Shown in pieces: positions 24,243 to 37,790 of a stretch of DNA of 64,000 nt. The position numbers and the translations under genes are program-made. This DNA comes from Kurthia huakuii LAM0618 (GTDB lineage Bacteria > Bacillota > Bacilli > Bacillales_A > Planococcaceae): contig NZ_AYTB01000016.1 in the NCBI RefSeq assembly GCF_000505545.1, positions 124,001 to 188,000 on the forward strand. Reading direction: 5' to 3'. The first letter of the stretch is position 1. Each line of letters starts with the position of its first letter. Under the pieces are notes generated by a model. That model saw only the letters and a program-made list of their open reading frames with translations, made no database searches and was not told the origin of the DNA.

Positions 24243-24383
24243 ACAATACTATTTCAATATGTACTTAACTCTCTTAAATACATTTATAATTATACCTAAA
24301 ACTCTAGTAATAAGCAATGGTTTTTTGGTTAAAAATAAATATTTTCTAAACATTTTGTTATATTATAATAAATCTTTTGCATT

Positions 24384-24412
24384 AAAAAAGCACTGACAGT
24401 TGTCAGTGCTTC
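24384..24412 (-). terminator. rRNA operon terminator after 5S
   Basis: AAGCACTGACA pairs with TGTCAGTGCTT, followed by six T residues. It sits between 5S and the tRNA cluster, so the tRNAs depend on read-through or on their own promoter. Confidence 0.85.
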
Positions 24413-24416
24413 GGTG

Positions 24417-24533
<117 letters not shown>

Positions 24534-24651
24534 CTTATGTACAAGGATGTACTGACTTACGCGTTACAACATGGACGTTGTGAACTTAGCGTAAGTTCCT
24601 TGAAAGAATTATTCTTTCAAAACTGGATAAAATGTGACATGAAAGTATATT

Positions 24652-27579
<2,928 letters not shown>

Positions 27580-27764
27580 TATATAAGTTATTAAGCCTAA
27601 AAATTAAAACTTAATAATAAAAAAATCTATAATAGAAATTTGTTTGTTACTTTCAATGTCGTTTTATCCAGTTTTCAAAGAACAAGTTTTAGAAGATTCA
27701 TAAACCTTCAAAACTGAACAGCAAGTGTAATCGTAGATGACCGAGTCATCTATTCCGTAATAAT

Positions 27765-29326
<1,562 letters not shown>

Positions 29327-29475
29327 AAGTGTTTGAAAGCTCATTTGCTTTGCTAGCGTTATCTTGCTTGATAACATTTTTTTTCGATTCTTATTGAACC
29401 GAATTTATTGTGATTACATCTTGCTTGTTCAGTTTTCAAGGTTCATGTCGTTGTCGCTTATTCAGCAACTTTCAT

Positions 29476-29505
29476 ATCTTATCACTTTTAAGTTGTTATT
29501 GTCAA
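29476..29505 (-). promoter_or_regulatory. rrn promoter P2
   Basis: Minus-strand TTGACA, 18-bp spacer, TAAGAT, about 150 bp before the 16S start. Confidence 0.7.
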
Positions 29506-29558
29506 CAATTTTTTAAAAAGTTTTAAGTTTCATTTACGTCGCCTTAACGACTCAAATT

Positions 29559-29587
29559 ATTATATCAACAAAACTTTATAAATGCAA
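29559..29587 (-). promoter_or_regulatory. rrn promoter P1
   Basis: Minus-strand TTGCAT, 17-bp spacer, TATAAT, upstream of P2. Tandem promoters are the rule for rrn operons. The rest of 29327-29752 is AT-rich leader and upstream sequence with no gene seen. Confidence 0.7.
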
Positions 29588-29752
29588 GCATTTTTTTATT
29601 TTGTTTTTTCGAGTTGTTTTAACAACAAAACTAACTATACGCTTCTTCTCATCGAACGTCAACCTTTTTATTAAAATAATTTTATCGAAAAACACAAAGC
29701 TATTTTAGTTTAGTATTTGCTAATTAAAGCGACTTTTTTCAAACCTTATATC

Positions 29753-29790
29753 AAAAAAAGAGTTTGGAATCAAATCGATTCCAAACTCCT
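29753..29790 (-). terminator. terminator after mrp/salA
   Basis: GGAGTTTGGAATCG pairs with GATTCCAAACTC, followed by seven T residues on the minus strand. Confidence 0.85.
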
Positions 29791-29808
29791 TCTATAGTAA
29801 AGCTATAA

Positions 29809-30876
29809 TTATTTATTTTCTTTTGCTAATTGATCTATAACATTTTGAGCCATTTCTAAATAAAGTTGGCCTGTTGAGTGGTTTCGCGCATAAACAGATG
29901 GCGCAAAATCCTCTTCAAGAATATCTGGTTGACCTAGTGGGATTTGGCCAAGTAGTTCTGTACGTAACTCAGAAGCTAATTTAGGACCGCCACCTTTACC
30001 AAATACATATTCTTTTTCACCAGACACGTCTGATTGGAACCATGACATATTTTCAACTACGCCTAAAATATGGTGTTGTGTTTTAATAGCCATCGCACCT
30101 GCACGAGCTGCAACAAATGCTGCTGTTGGGTGTGGTGTTGTTACAACAATTTCATATGATTCAGGTAACATTTGGTGAATATCAAGTGCTACATCACCTG
30201 TGCCTGGAGGTAAATCTAATAGTAAGTAGTCTAATTCTCCCCACTCTACATCGCGGAAAAATTGGTCTAATACTTTACCTAACATTGGTCCACGCCATAC
30301 AACAGGTGCATTGTTTTCAACGAAAAAGCCCATCGAAATCATTTTTACACCGAAACGCTCTACTGGGAAGATACGGTCATTTTCAACGCGTGGCATATCT
30401 TGTACACCCATCATATCTGGCACACTAAAGCCGTAAATATCCGCATCGATTAAACCTACTTTTTTACCTAAGCGAGATAATGCAACAGCAAGGTTAACAG
30501 ATACCGTTGATTTACCTACGCCACCTTTACCTGAAGCAATCGAAATAAATTGCGTTTTGCTCAGTGGTGATAGTACATCTTGTGCTTCTGCGCGAGTTGC
30601 TGTACCACGGAAACTTTCTAATACAGTAGCATCTAATTCTGCAAAACGAATACCAACTGTTTTAAAGCCCGCTTCTTTTAATTCATTTACGATATCCATT
30701 TGGAAAGTTAATTGTTCAGGCGTGCCCAATTTTGCGATAGCAACCTTTACACTAACATGTTGTTTTTCTTCTTTAATGCTTACTTCAAGTACCCCATTTG
30801 TTTCAGCTAATGTTTTATGTAAAATGGGATCTTTAAAACCGCCAAGTAATTCACGGACTTGTTGTTCATTAATCAC
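29809..30876 (-). CDS. salA: Mrp/ApbC family P-loop ATPase (SalA type)
   Basis: This 355-residue protein combines an N-terminal MIP18/DUF59-like domain (about 1-90) with a MinD-type ATPase domain (GKGGVGKSTVSVN, LIDADIYGFSVPDMM, LLLDLPPGTGDVALD). Mrp proteins carry Fe-S clusters; Bacillus SalA is a regulator affecting scoC and protease genes. The CxxC motif of typical Mrp proteins is absent after VENMSWF, consistent with the SalA type. The start is GTG at 30874-30876 with GAGGAG upstream. The location between rpsI and rrn matches salA in Bacillus. Confidence 0.85.
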   Translation of the reverse strand: MINEQQVRELLGGFKDPILHKTLAETNGVLEVSIKEEKQHVSVKVAIAKLGTPEQLTFQMDIVNELKEAGFKTVGIRFAELDATVLESFRGTATRAEAQDVLSPLSKTQFISIASGKGGVGKSTVSVNLAVALSRLGKKVGLIDADIYGFSVPDMMGVQDMPRVENDRIFPVERFGVKMISMGFFVENNAPVVWRGPMLGKVLDQFFRDVEWGELDYLLLDLPPGTGDVALDIHQMLPESYEIVVTTPHPTAAFVAARAGAMAIKTQHHILGVVENMSWFQSDVSGEKEYVFGKGGGPKLASELRTELLGQIPLGQPDILEEDFAPSVYARNHSTGQLYLEMAQNVIDQLAKENK

Positions 30877-31002
30877 AATCTAACACTCCTCATAATCTTG
30901 TTTATATCGAATCAAGTATAACATAACTGTTTAAAAAACCCTTCATATTTTGTCACGGGATTGTCACGTACTAGGCGCTCAAATTTTTTACACAAATGTA
31001 AT

Positions 31003-31032
31003 TTTACAAACCCTTATTTAGGGATATATTAT
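31003..31032 (+). promoter_or_regulatory. possible promoter of the acyltransferase gene
   Basis: TTTACA, 18-bp spacer, TATTAT on the plus strand, about 38 bp before the ATG. Confidence 0.4.
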
Positions 31033-31069
31033 GTAGTGTAAGCATTTACATACAAAGAAAGGTTTTTTT

Positions 31070-32110
31070 ATGACTTCATCAAAACAACGTATTTTTATTT
31101 TTGATAATGTGAAAGCTCTTTTAATCGTACTCGTTGTACTTGGGCATGCAGCAGATTATTATACAGACCAATTTGAATCAATGCGTATCTTTTTCTTTTA
31201 CGTCTATTTATTCCATATGCCACTGTTTATTTTCCTAGCAGGTCTCTTTAGCAAATCGACTATTTTAAAAGACCCATTCCGTATCGAAAAAGTAGCGAAT
31301 TTCCTTGTACTTTATTTTATAATGGAAATCCTTTTTTATCTCATTATTCATTTTTGGTTAGGACGCGAAACCTATACCTTCAATCCTTTTGTTGAAAATG
31401 GTGTTCCATGGTTTATGTTTGCGATGGCAGTTTGGCTTTGCATCGGTCGCCTTATTCGAAAAGTACCAGCCTATATTGCGATTCCTGTCAGCATCATTCT
31501 CGCATTAGCTGTCGGTTACACGAATGTTAGTGATTTTTTAGTCGCTTCGCGCATTATCACATTCTTCCCATTCTTTATTATTGGGTACTATTTGAAACCT
31601 AGCGATTTAGCGAACGCCTTACAATCACCTCAATTAAAAATTGTTTCGGCATTATCGTTAGTATTAATCGCCATTACGATTTATTTTAATATCGATACAC
31701 TATACGATATGCGTAATTTATTAAGTGGGCGAAATCCATATGATAAGGTGCGCATGGATCTTGGTATTCCAGGTTCCGGCGCAGTTATGCGTTTATTAAT
31801 CATGGTCATCACGACTTGTATGTCGATTGCTATCCTTGCACTCATGACGCAAAAGCGCACTTGGTTTACCGTACTAGGTGAACGCTCGTTGGCGATTTAT
31901 TTCTTCCATCGCCCAATCATGTTCCTCTACCATCATTACAACGTGAATGAAACATTAGAAAACATCTTCCCGCATAGTTGGTTATGGATTTATTTAGGCA
32001 TCTTCCTTATCATTGCGATTTTATTAGCTGGAAAACCTTTTGAATTTATATTAATGAAGCTACAAGAAGCTGTTGATAAACTTTTCAAACATCGACAATT
32101 ATCCAAATAA
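31070..32110 (+). CDS. membrane acyltransferase family 3 (OafA/YkrP-like)
   Basis: This 346-residue protein has about ten hydrophobic helices. It starts with FIFDNVKALLIVLVVLGHAAD, the catalytic-histidine helix of acyltransferase-3 enzymes, followed by FFYVYLFHMPLFIFLAG; near the end ERSLAIYFFHRPIMF is also typical. Such enzymes O-acetylate sugars of cell-surface polymers. AAAGG precedes the ATG. It is the only plus-strand gene of its neighbourhood; the acceptor is unknown. Confidence 0.85.
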   Translation: MTSSKQRIFIFDNVKALLIVLVVLGHAADYYTDQFESMRIFFFYVYLFHMPLFIFLAGLFSKSTILKDPFRIEKVANFLVLYFIMEILFYLIIHFWLGRETYTFNPFVENGVPWFMFAMAVWLCIGRLIRKVPAYIAIPVSIILALAVGYTNVSDFLVASRIITFFPFFIIGYYLKPSDLANALQSPQLKIVSALSLVLIAITIYFNIDTLYDMRNLLSGRNPYDKVRMDLGIPGSGAVMRLLIMVITTCMSIAILALMTQKRTWFTVLGERSLAIYFFHRPIMFLYHHYNVNETLENIFPHSWLWIYLGIFLIIAILLAGKPFEFILMKLQEAVDKLFKHRQLSK

Positions 32111-32146
32111 AAAAAGGAGTTGCGCACAGACGCAGCTCCTTTTTTT
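32111..32146. terminator. bidirectional terminator between convergent genes
   Basis: AAAAAGGAGTTGCG pairs with CGCAGCTCCTTTTT, with A and T runs on both sides; it serves the acyltransferase (plus) and the MaoC gene (minus). Confidence 0.85.
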
Positions 32147-32147
32147 A

Positions 32148-32555
32148 TTATTCCTCAATCGGAACTTTTACAACAGCATCGCCTTCAACAACCGTCTTAC
32201 CATGTTGATTCGTTACAGTCGTTAAAAGTTTTACAATATCTTTTTTAATAAACTCCGCAACTTCAACTTTCGCCGTCACCGTATCACCAATATAAACTGG
32301 ACGTGTGAATTTTAAATTTTGACCTAAATAAATTGTTCCTTCACCTGGAAGCTTCATACCGATTGTTGTTGAAATCAATGAAGATACAAGCATACCATGT
32401 GCAACACGATCTTTAAAAATCGATGCTTCACCAGCTATCTTATTAATATGTATCGGATTTAAATCCCCTGAAATACCCGCGAATTGATAAACATCAAATT
32501 CACTAATCGTTTTTGAAAACTTTGCTGTTGAACCAATATCAAATTTTACAACCAT
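32148..32555 (-). CDS. MaoC-like (R)-specific enoyl-CoA hydratase
   Basis: A single hot-dog fold protein of 135 residues. The hydratase-2 motif is clear: FAGISGDLNPIHIN with the catalytic Asp and His, followed by FKDRVAHGMLVSSLIS. Members hydrate trans-2-enoyl-CoA, as PhaJ does for polyhydroxyalkanoate synthesis. It is monocistronic here, so its pathway cannot be read from context. Confidence 0.9.
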   Translation of the reverse strand: MVVKFDIGSTAKFSKTISEFDVYQFAGISGDLNPIHINKIAGEASIFKDRVAHGMLVSSLISTTIGMKLPGEGTIYLGQNLKFTRPVYIGDTVTAKVEVAEFIKKDIVKLLTTVTNQHGKTVVEGDAVVKVPIEE

Positions 32556-32650
32556 GATTAAGCCTCCAATAAATCAAATTTAAAATGCCTTTATTAAATC
32601 ATAACTAATTTTGTGATAAAAGTAAATAATTAACATTAAAAGAAATAATA

Positions 32651-32679
32651 AAAACCACTCCCAAAAGAGAGTGGTTTTG
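32651..32679 (-). terminator. terminator after rpsI
   Basis: AAAACCACTCTC pairs with GAGTGGTTTT, with a T-rich tail on the minus strand. Confidence 0.8.
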
Positions 32680-32697
32680 TATTCTGTAAACGAAAGA

Positions 32698-33090
32698 TTA
32701 ACGTTTTGAGAACTGAGGTGCACGACGAGCGCCGCGTAGACCTGGTTTTTTACGTTCTTTCATACGAGGGTCACGAGTAAGTAAACCTGCAGATTTAAGT
32801 GCTGGACGGAAATCAGGGTCAACTGTTAGTAACGCACGAGCGATACCGTGGCGGATAGCGCCAGCTTGACCTGTGAAACCACCACCGTTAACATTTACAA
32901 AAATGTCATAGCTTCCAAGAGTTTCAGTTGCTACTAATGGTTGTTTGATAATTGCGCGTAAAGTTTCGAACGGTACGTAGTTTTCAACTGCGCGGTTGTT
33001 GATTACGATTTTGCCTTCGCCTGGTACTAAACGTACGCGGGCAGTAGAGCTTTTACGACGGCCTGTGCCGATATATTGAACTTGTGCCAA
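32698..33090 (-). CDS. rpsI: 30S ribosomal protein S9
   Basis: S9 (130 aa) contacts the P-site tRNA with its basic C-terminal tail, which here ends [23 protein letters not shown] at the start and [19 protein letters not shown] are family signatures. It follows rplM by 22 bp in the conserved rplM-rpsI pair. Confidence 0.98.
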   Translation of the reverse strand: MAQVQYIGTGRRKSSTARVRLVPGEGKIVINNRAVENYVPFETLRAIIKQPLVATETLGSYDIFVNVNGGGFTGQAGAIRHGIARALLTVDPDFRPALKSAGLLTRDPRMKERKKPGLRGARRAPQFSKR

Positions 33091-33112
33091 GATATTGTCC
33101 TCCTCTAATTAA

Positions 33113-33550
33113 TTATCCGCGAAGCGTGTAAGCTTCTGGTTGTTGTGCAGCGTGTGGGTGTTCAGCGCCAGTGTAAACGTGTAATTTTTTGAATGTGTCG
33201 CGGCCTAAAGAGTTTTTAGGAAGCATGCCTTTTACAGCTAATTCAAGCATTTGTACAGGGTATTTTTCTTTCATTTCGCCAGCAGTGCGTTGTTTTAAAC
33301 CACCTGAGTATTGAGTGTGACGGTAGTAGATTTTACCTTGTAATTTGTTACCTGTTAATTCGATTTTTTCAGCGTTGATGATGATCACGTGATCACCTGT
33401 GTCAACGTTAGGTGTGAATGTTGGTTTATTTTTACCACGTAAAATAGCAGCTACTTCTGAAGCTAAGCGACCAAGAGTTTGGCCTTCAGCGTCAACAACA
33501 TACCATTTACGTTCTACTTCGTGGCCTTTTGCCATGAATGTTGTACGCAT
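33113..33550 (-). CDS. rplM: 50S ribosomal protein L13
   Basis: L13 (145 aa) is an early 50S assembly protein. The start is chosen at the second of two adjacent ATG codons (MRTTFMAKG), matching the family; the first would add one Met. Signatures: [44 protein letters not shown]. Confidence 0.98.
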   Translation of the reverse strand: MRTTFMAKGHEVERKWYVVDAEGQTLGRLASEVAAILRGKNKPTFTPNVDTGDHVIIINAEKIELTGNKLQGKIYYRHTQYSGGLKQRTAGEMKEKYPVQMLELAVKGMLPKNSLGRDTFKKLHVYTGAEHPHAAQQPEAYTLRG

Positions 33551-33559
33551 CATTGTTAG

Positions 33560-33679
33560 TATCCTCCTACAGTTTCAATATTAATTCTAATTCTATAAAA
33601 TCTGTTCCAATTGTTTTCTTTATCCTCATAAGAAAAGATTCGGGGCTCATCTTGTGGGGTAATGAAAATACCATACATC
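33560..33679 (-). promoter_or_regulatory. probable L13 leader of rplM-rpsI
   Basis: About 120 nt separate the promoter from the rplM ribosome-binding site. The segment ACCCCACAAGATGAGCCCCG resembles the L13 leader RNA of Bacillus, through which L13 would repress its own operon. No folding was computed. Confidence 0.5.
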
Positions 33680-33708
33680 ATCTTATAACATTAAGCAACT
33701 TAAGTCAA
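33680..33708 (-). promoter_or_regulatory. sigma-A promoter of rplM-rpsI
   Basis: Minus-strand TTGACT, 17-bp spacer, TAAGAT. Confidence 0.65.
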
Positions 33709-33740
33709 GCATTTTCAAAAAAACACTAGGCGATGTTGTT

Positions 33741-34490
33741 CTACTCTCGATAATGTACTTTTTCGAGATATAATCCTTGTGGATGTGCGGTTTTTCCGGC
33801 AGCCTGTCGATTCATTGATGCCACAATTTGTTCAACTTCTGCTGCTTGTCGCTTCGAAATCCCTACTTCCCACAATGTTCCCGCAATAATCCTTACCATA
33901 TTGTACAAAAATCCATTGCCTCGAATAATCATATGCAATTCCTCGCCATGCCATTCAAAGTCCAATGCTTCTACCGTACGCACCTTGTCCTTTACGCCCG
34001 TGTTCGCCGCACAGAAACAAGAAAAATCATGCGTCCCAATAATATGTTGCGCAGCTTCTTTCATACGTTCTACATCCGGCTTTTGCCCATTAGTTGGCGT
34101 CGTATAAAAACGACGGAATGGATTTAAAATTTTTTCACACGACCAAATATAACGGTATTGTTTCCCATGTACACTATAGCGCGCATGAAAATCTGCTGCT
34201 ACTTCTTCGATTTCTAAAAAACGAATATCATGTGGTAGTTGCACATTAAGGGCCGTTACATAACGATCTACCGGAATATTTAATGTTGTATCAAAATGCA
34301 ATACTTGTCCTAGAGCATGGACACGCGCATCTGTGCGACCACTCGCTGTGACATGAATCGTCTCTTCACTTTTATGCATTCGTGTTAATACTTTTTCGAT
34401 TTCCTCTTGCACAGTACGTTGCTTTGGCTGTACTTGATAACCAGCAAAATTTGTACCATCATACGAAATCGTTGCTTTCAAACGTCGCAT
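33741..34490 (-). CDS. truA: tRNA pseudouridine(38-40) synthase TruA
   Basis: TruA (249 aa) modifies uridines 38-40 of the anticodon arm. The catalytic aspartate is in GRTDARVHALGQV; the residue after TDA is Arg where Gly is usual in the homologues I know. KQYRYIW, GTHDFSCFCAA and GNGFLYNMVRIIAGT are typical. It starts 9 bp after ecfT ends. Confidence 0.96.
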   Translation of the reverse strand: MRRLKATISYDGTNFAGYQVQPKQRTVQEEIEKVLTRMHKSEETIHVTASGRTDARVHALGQVLHFDTTLNIPVDRYVTALNVQLPHDIRFLEIEEVAADFHARYSVHGKQYRYIWSCEKILNPFRRFYTTPTNGQKPDVERMKEAAQHIIGTHDFSCFCAANTGVKDKVRTVEALDFEWHGEELHMIIRGNGFLYNMVRIIAGTLWEVGISKRQAAEVEQIVASMNRQAAGKTAHPQGLYLEKVHYRE

Positions 34491-34499
34491 ATTGTCCTC

Positions 34500-35294
34500 C
34501 TAATTACGTAAAAATACGAGTAATCCAATCACTAACACTAATACAACAAGTGCTAATGTATCGCGTAAATTCCATTTTAGCTGGCGATAGCGCGTACGCC
34601 CTTCACCACCACGATATCCTCGTACTTCCATTGCTGTTGCTAAATCTTCGGCACGCTTAAAAGCACTCACAAACAGTGGCACTAATAATGGTACAACCGC
34701 TTTAATACGCTCTTTAATTGGTCCAGATGTCATATCAGAACCACGTGCCATTTGAGCTTTCATAATTTTATCTGTCTCGTCCATCAATGTCGGAATAAAA
34801 CGTAACGCAATCGACATCATCAACGCTAATTCATGAACCGGCAATTTTACTTTCTTCAATGGATTTAATAGCATTTCCATACCATCTGTAATCGCAATTG
34901 GTGATGTTGTTAGCGTTAAGATAGATGTCATAAACACTAATACAAGAAAACGAATCGAAATAAAGATACCTTGGCGAAGACCTTCTTCGTGAATCTCAAT
35001 AAATTTCCAATCAACAAGCACCGCGCCGCCCTTCGTAAAGAAGATATGAATAAATAGCGTGAAAACCAATAAAATCATAATCGGTTTCAAACCATTAATC
35101 AAATAGCGTAATTTAATTTTCGATATAGTCATAACAAGAAACGTAAATGCTAATAGCACTGCGTATGACCATGCATTATTTGCTAAAAAGACCGCAACGA
35201 TAAAAATAAAAACAAATAACAGCTTCGCACGTGGGTCCATTTTATGAACAACAGAATCTCCTGGTAAAAAACGTCCAAAAATCATTTTCCCCAT
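34500..35294 (-). CDS. ecfT: ECF transporter transmembrane component EcfT
   Basis: EcfT (264 aa) is the membrane coupler of group II energy-coupling factor vitamin transporters. It has several hydrophobic helices in the first half and the two Ala-Arg-Gly coupling motifs, AQMARGSDM and AMEVRGYRGGE, that bind the two ATPases. Its ATG overlaps the ecfA2 stop (TAATG), so it is translationally coupled. Confidence 0.96.
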   Translation of the reverse strand: MGKMIFGRFLPGDSVVHKMDPRAKLLFVFIFIVAVFLANNAWSYAVLLAFTFLVMTISKIKLRYLINGLKPIMILLVFTLFIHIFFTKGGAVLVDWKFIEIHEEGLRQGIFISIRFLVLVFMTSILTLTTSPIAITDGMEMLLNPLKKVKLPVHELALMMSIALRFIPTLMDETDKIMKAQMARGSDMTSGPIKERIKAVVPLLVPLFVSAFKRAEDLATAMEVRGYRGGEGRTRYRQLKWNLRDTLALVVLVLVIGLLVFLRN

Positions 35295-36160
35295 TAACGC
35301 TCACGCTCCTTTAAAGCCGCTGCAAGCGTTTCTGCTAATTCTTCTTCTCTTAGACATAGTTTTGGCAAAGAAAAGCCCAACCGAGCTTCTAAGCGCTTCT
35401 GAAACTGAATAATATGTGGAACTTCTAAACGAAATTCTGCCAATTTTTCAGCATCGCCGAATATTTCTAGCGGCGCACCTGTCAACACACAGCGACCATT
35501 GTACATAATCGCAATGCGATCAGCATAACGTGCCGCATCTTCCATACTATGCGTTACGAGAATCATCGTTAAATTTTGCTCTTCATACAGTTGATAAAAT
35601 AAATCCATAATTTCTTTACGACCACGCGGATCTAAACCGGCTGTTGGTTCATCCAAAACAATCACATCTGGTTTCATTGCAAGTACCCCAGCAATCGCTA
35701 CGCGGCGCATTTGCCCACCTGATAAATCAAACGGTGATTTTTCCAACACATTATCTGGTAACCCTACAAGTTTAGACATAGTGCGCGCACGAGCTTCTGC
35801 TTCCTTCTCATCTACACCAAAATTCATTGGCCCAAACATAATATCTTTTAGCACCGTTTCTTCAAATAATTGATGCTCTGGAAATTGAAATACGATGCCA
35901 ACTTTTTGACGTACTGGACGTAAATCTTTCGGTTTCTTTTTATGCTCAATAATTGCGTCACCAATGCGTACAGTACCTTCTGTCGGCTTTAATAGCGCAT
36001 TTAAATGTTGCAAAATAGTCGATTTCCCCGAACCTGTGTGACCAATTATTGCTTGATAACTTCCTGAAGGAATTAATAAGTCCACATCAAATAAGGCGCG
36101 TTTTTCAAAAGGTGTTCCCACGCCGTAGCTATAACTTACTTTTTGAAGTTCGATATCCAT
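35294..36160 (-). CDS. ecfA2: ECF transporter ATPase EcfA2
   Basis: This 288-residue ABC ATPase has Walker [10 protein letters not shown], the Q-loop [12 protein letters not shown], signature [13 protein letters not shown] and Walker [13 protein letters not shown]. With EcfA1 it powers EcfT and substrate-binding S components encoded elsewhere. It overlaps the ecfA1 3' end by 25 bp. Confidence 0.96.
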   Translation of the reverse strand: MDIELQKVSYSYGVGTPFEKRALFDVDLLIPSGSYQAIIGHTGSGKSTILQHLNALLKPTEGTVRIGDAIIEHKKKPKDLRPVRQKVGIVFQFPEHQLFEETVLKDIMFGPMNFGVDEKEAEARARTMSKLVGLPDNVLEKSPFDLSGGQMRRVAIAGVLAMKPDVIVLDEPTAGLDPRGRKEIMDLFYQLYEEQNLTMILVTHSMEDAARYADRIAIMYNGRCVLTGAPLEIFGDAEKLAEFRLEVPHIIQFQKRLEARLGFSLPKLCLREEELAETLAAALKERER

Positions 36161-36981
36161 ATATCATTCACCAACTCTTCTTCTGTCATATAGCCACCTT
36201 CTAGAGCGACTCCTTGTTGTTGTAATAACTTGGCCATCTTAATTGGGAACGGTAAATCTAAGCCTAATTTAACAAGCTCATCACCTAAATCAAAAATTTG
36301 TTGTGGTGTCCCTTCCGCAAACTTACGACCACCATTCATAAACAGTAAACGATCCGCTAACATTGCTTCTTCCAAATCATGTGTAATTGATAATACAGTC
36401 AATCCAGTTTCTTCGCGAAGCTTCATGACAGTCGCCAATACTTCTGCACGCCCCTGCGGATCTAACATCGACGTTGCTTCATCTAAAATTAAAATACGCG
36501 GGCGCAATGCAAGTGCCCCCGCAATTGCTACACGCTGCTTTTGGCCACCTGATAAATGTTGTGGTTCATTATCTAAAAAATCCGTCATTTTTACTTGTGC
36601 CAATGCTTCATGTACACGCTCTACCATTTCTTCATAAGGTACACCATTATTCTCCAATGCAAATGCTACATCATCTTGCACTGTTGCACCGACAAACTGA
36701 TTATCTGGATTTTGGAATACCATACCCATTTGAGAACGAATATCCCAAAGATTCTCTTCATTCATCGGTTGTCCTAATACGCTGACGCTTCCTTGTTGTG
36801 GAAACAATAGTCCATTAATAATACGCGCTAACGTAGACTTCCCTGATCCATTATGGCCAACAATGGCAATCCATTCACCTTCATTAACCGCAAATGAAAC
36901 ATCCTCTACTGCATTTTTCACTTCTGGTTGGTCAGGAACATATGTAAATGCAATATTTTTTAGTGATAGTATCTCATTCAT
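36136..36981 (-). CDS. ecfA1: ECF transporter ATPase EcfA1
   Basis: This 281-residue ABC ATPase has Walker [11 protein letters not shown]-loop [12 protein letters not shown], signature [13 protein letters not shown] and Walker [13 protein letters not shown]. It heads ecfA1-ecfA2-ecfT-truA, the order found in Bacillus downstream of rplQ. Confidence 0.96.
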   Translation of the reverse strand: MNEILSLKNIAFTYVPDQPEVKNAVEDVSFAVNEGEWIAIVGHNGSGKSTLARIINGLLFPQQGSVSVLGQPMNEENLWDIRSQMGMVFQNPDNQFVGATVQDDVAFALENNGVPYEEMVERVHEALAQVKMTDFLDNEPQHLSGGQKQRVAIAGALALRPRILILDEATSMLDPQGRAEVLATVMKLREETGLTVLSITHDLEEAMLADRLLFMNGGRKFAEGTPQQIFDLGDELVKLGLDLPFPIKMAKLLQQQGVALEGGYMTEEELVNDIWISNFKK

Positions 36982-37057
36982 ATTGAAACTCCTCTCTTGC
37001 TCGACAATTCTCTACTCTACATTCTAACTGAGCTGACTATTTATAACTATTCTATAC

Positions 37058-37096
37058 AAAAAGAAACGACTTTGCCATAAGAGACAAAGTCGTCAG
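37058..37096 (-). terminator. terminator-like hairpin upstream of ecfA1
   Basis: ACGACTTTG pairs with CAAAGTCGT, followed by TTTCTTTTT on the minus strand. It lies about 75 bp before the ecfA1 start and may be an attenuator or the end of the upstream RNA. Confidence 0.6.
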
Positions 37097-37116
37097 GTAT
37101 CATATTTTTAAAATAA

Positions 37117-37270
37117 AATAAAAAAGCGCGCACCCCATCCAGAGAAACGCGCGAAAAATCGAAAGTCTCCTTATAGGTTGCTCAGACCTATAAGTGAATG
37201 GGGTGCGTAGAGCTAAACGAGACAGCCTCGGCTGCTCATCATAACACTCAGCTTTTTATATTGTCGTATA
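37117..37270 (-). ncRNA. candidate structured RNA between rplQ and ecfA1
   Basis: On the minus strand this has a hairpin GAGCAGC-CGAG-GCTGTCTC, a 9-bp hairpin CTTATAGGT/ACCTATAAG, and a GC hairpin GCGCG/CGCGC followed by TTTTTT (37120-37160). A perfect 10-bp pairing CGCACCCCAT (37129-37138, plus) with ATGGGGTGCG (37198-37207, plus) would exclude that last hairpin. Mutually exclusive pairing of this sort is how riboswitches and attenuators work. It could also be a small RNA. No family is recognised with confidence. Confidence 0.4.
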
Positions 37271-37287
37271 AATCTTTTTGGTTTTCA

Positions 37288-37336
37288 AAAAAGAGGGTGC
37301 AAAGTTCATTTGATGCGAACAGTACACCCTCCACCG
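37288..37336 (-). terminator. terminator after rplQ
   Basis: GGAGGGTG pairs with CACCCTC around an internally paired loop, followed by six T residues on the minus strand. It closes the alpha operon. Confidence 0.8.
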
Positions 37337-37348
37337 CATTAGTTAAGA

Positions 37349-37729
37349 TTAAACTAATTCAATCACAACTACTGGTGCACCGTCACCACGACGTGGACCA
37401 ACTTTCATAATGCGAGTATAACCGCCTTGACGGTCAGCGTAGCGTGGAGCTACATCATCAAATAACTTTTGAAGTGCGAAAACAGTTTGTTCGTTACCTT
37501 CAGCGTCAGTTGTAGTAGCTAACTCACGACGGATAAATGCTGCAGCTTGACGACGAGCGTGTAAGTCACCGCGTTTACCTAGAGTAATCATTTTTTCAAC
37601 TACTGAACGTAATTCTTTTGCACGAGTTTCTGTTGTTTGGATGCGTTCGTTTACGATTAAGTCTGTTGCTAAATCGCGAAGCATCGCTTTACGTTGAGAA
37701 CTTGTACGGCCAAGTTTTCTGTAACCCAT
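37349..37729 (-). CDS. rplQ: 50S ribosomal protein L17
   Basis: L17 (126 aa) begins [20 protein letters not shown] and contains [19 protein letters not shown]. It is the last gene of the alpha operon, 61 bp after rpoA. Confidence 0.98.
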   Translation of the reverse strand: MGYRKLGRTSSQRKAMLRDLATDLIVNERIQTTETRAKELRSVVEKMITLGKRGDLHARRQAAAFIRRELATTTDAEGNEQTVFALQKLFDDVAPRYADRQGGYTRIMKVGPRRGDGAPVVVIELV

Positions 37730-37790
37730 GGATATTTCCCTCCTTTGTTCAATTACTGATCGTAAAATTTATATTATTTAAAAAGTGTGC

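Noticed and set aside
29327-29752. Possible replication origin or DnaA-box cluster in the AT-rich region before 16S
   Set aside because: No cluster of DnaA boxes (TTATCCACA) is visible; the AT content is explained by the rrn promoters and upstream elements. Single TTATCCACA-like words elsewhere, such as near 3845 and 14406, are isolated.
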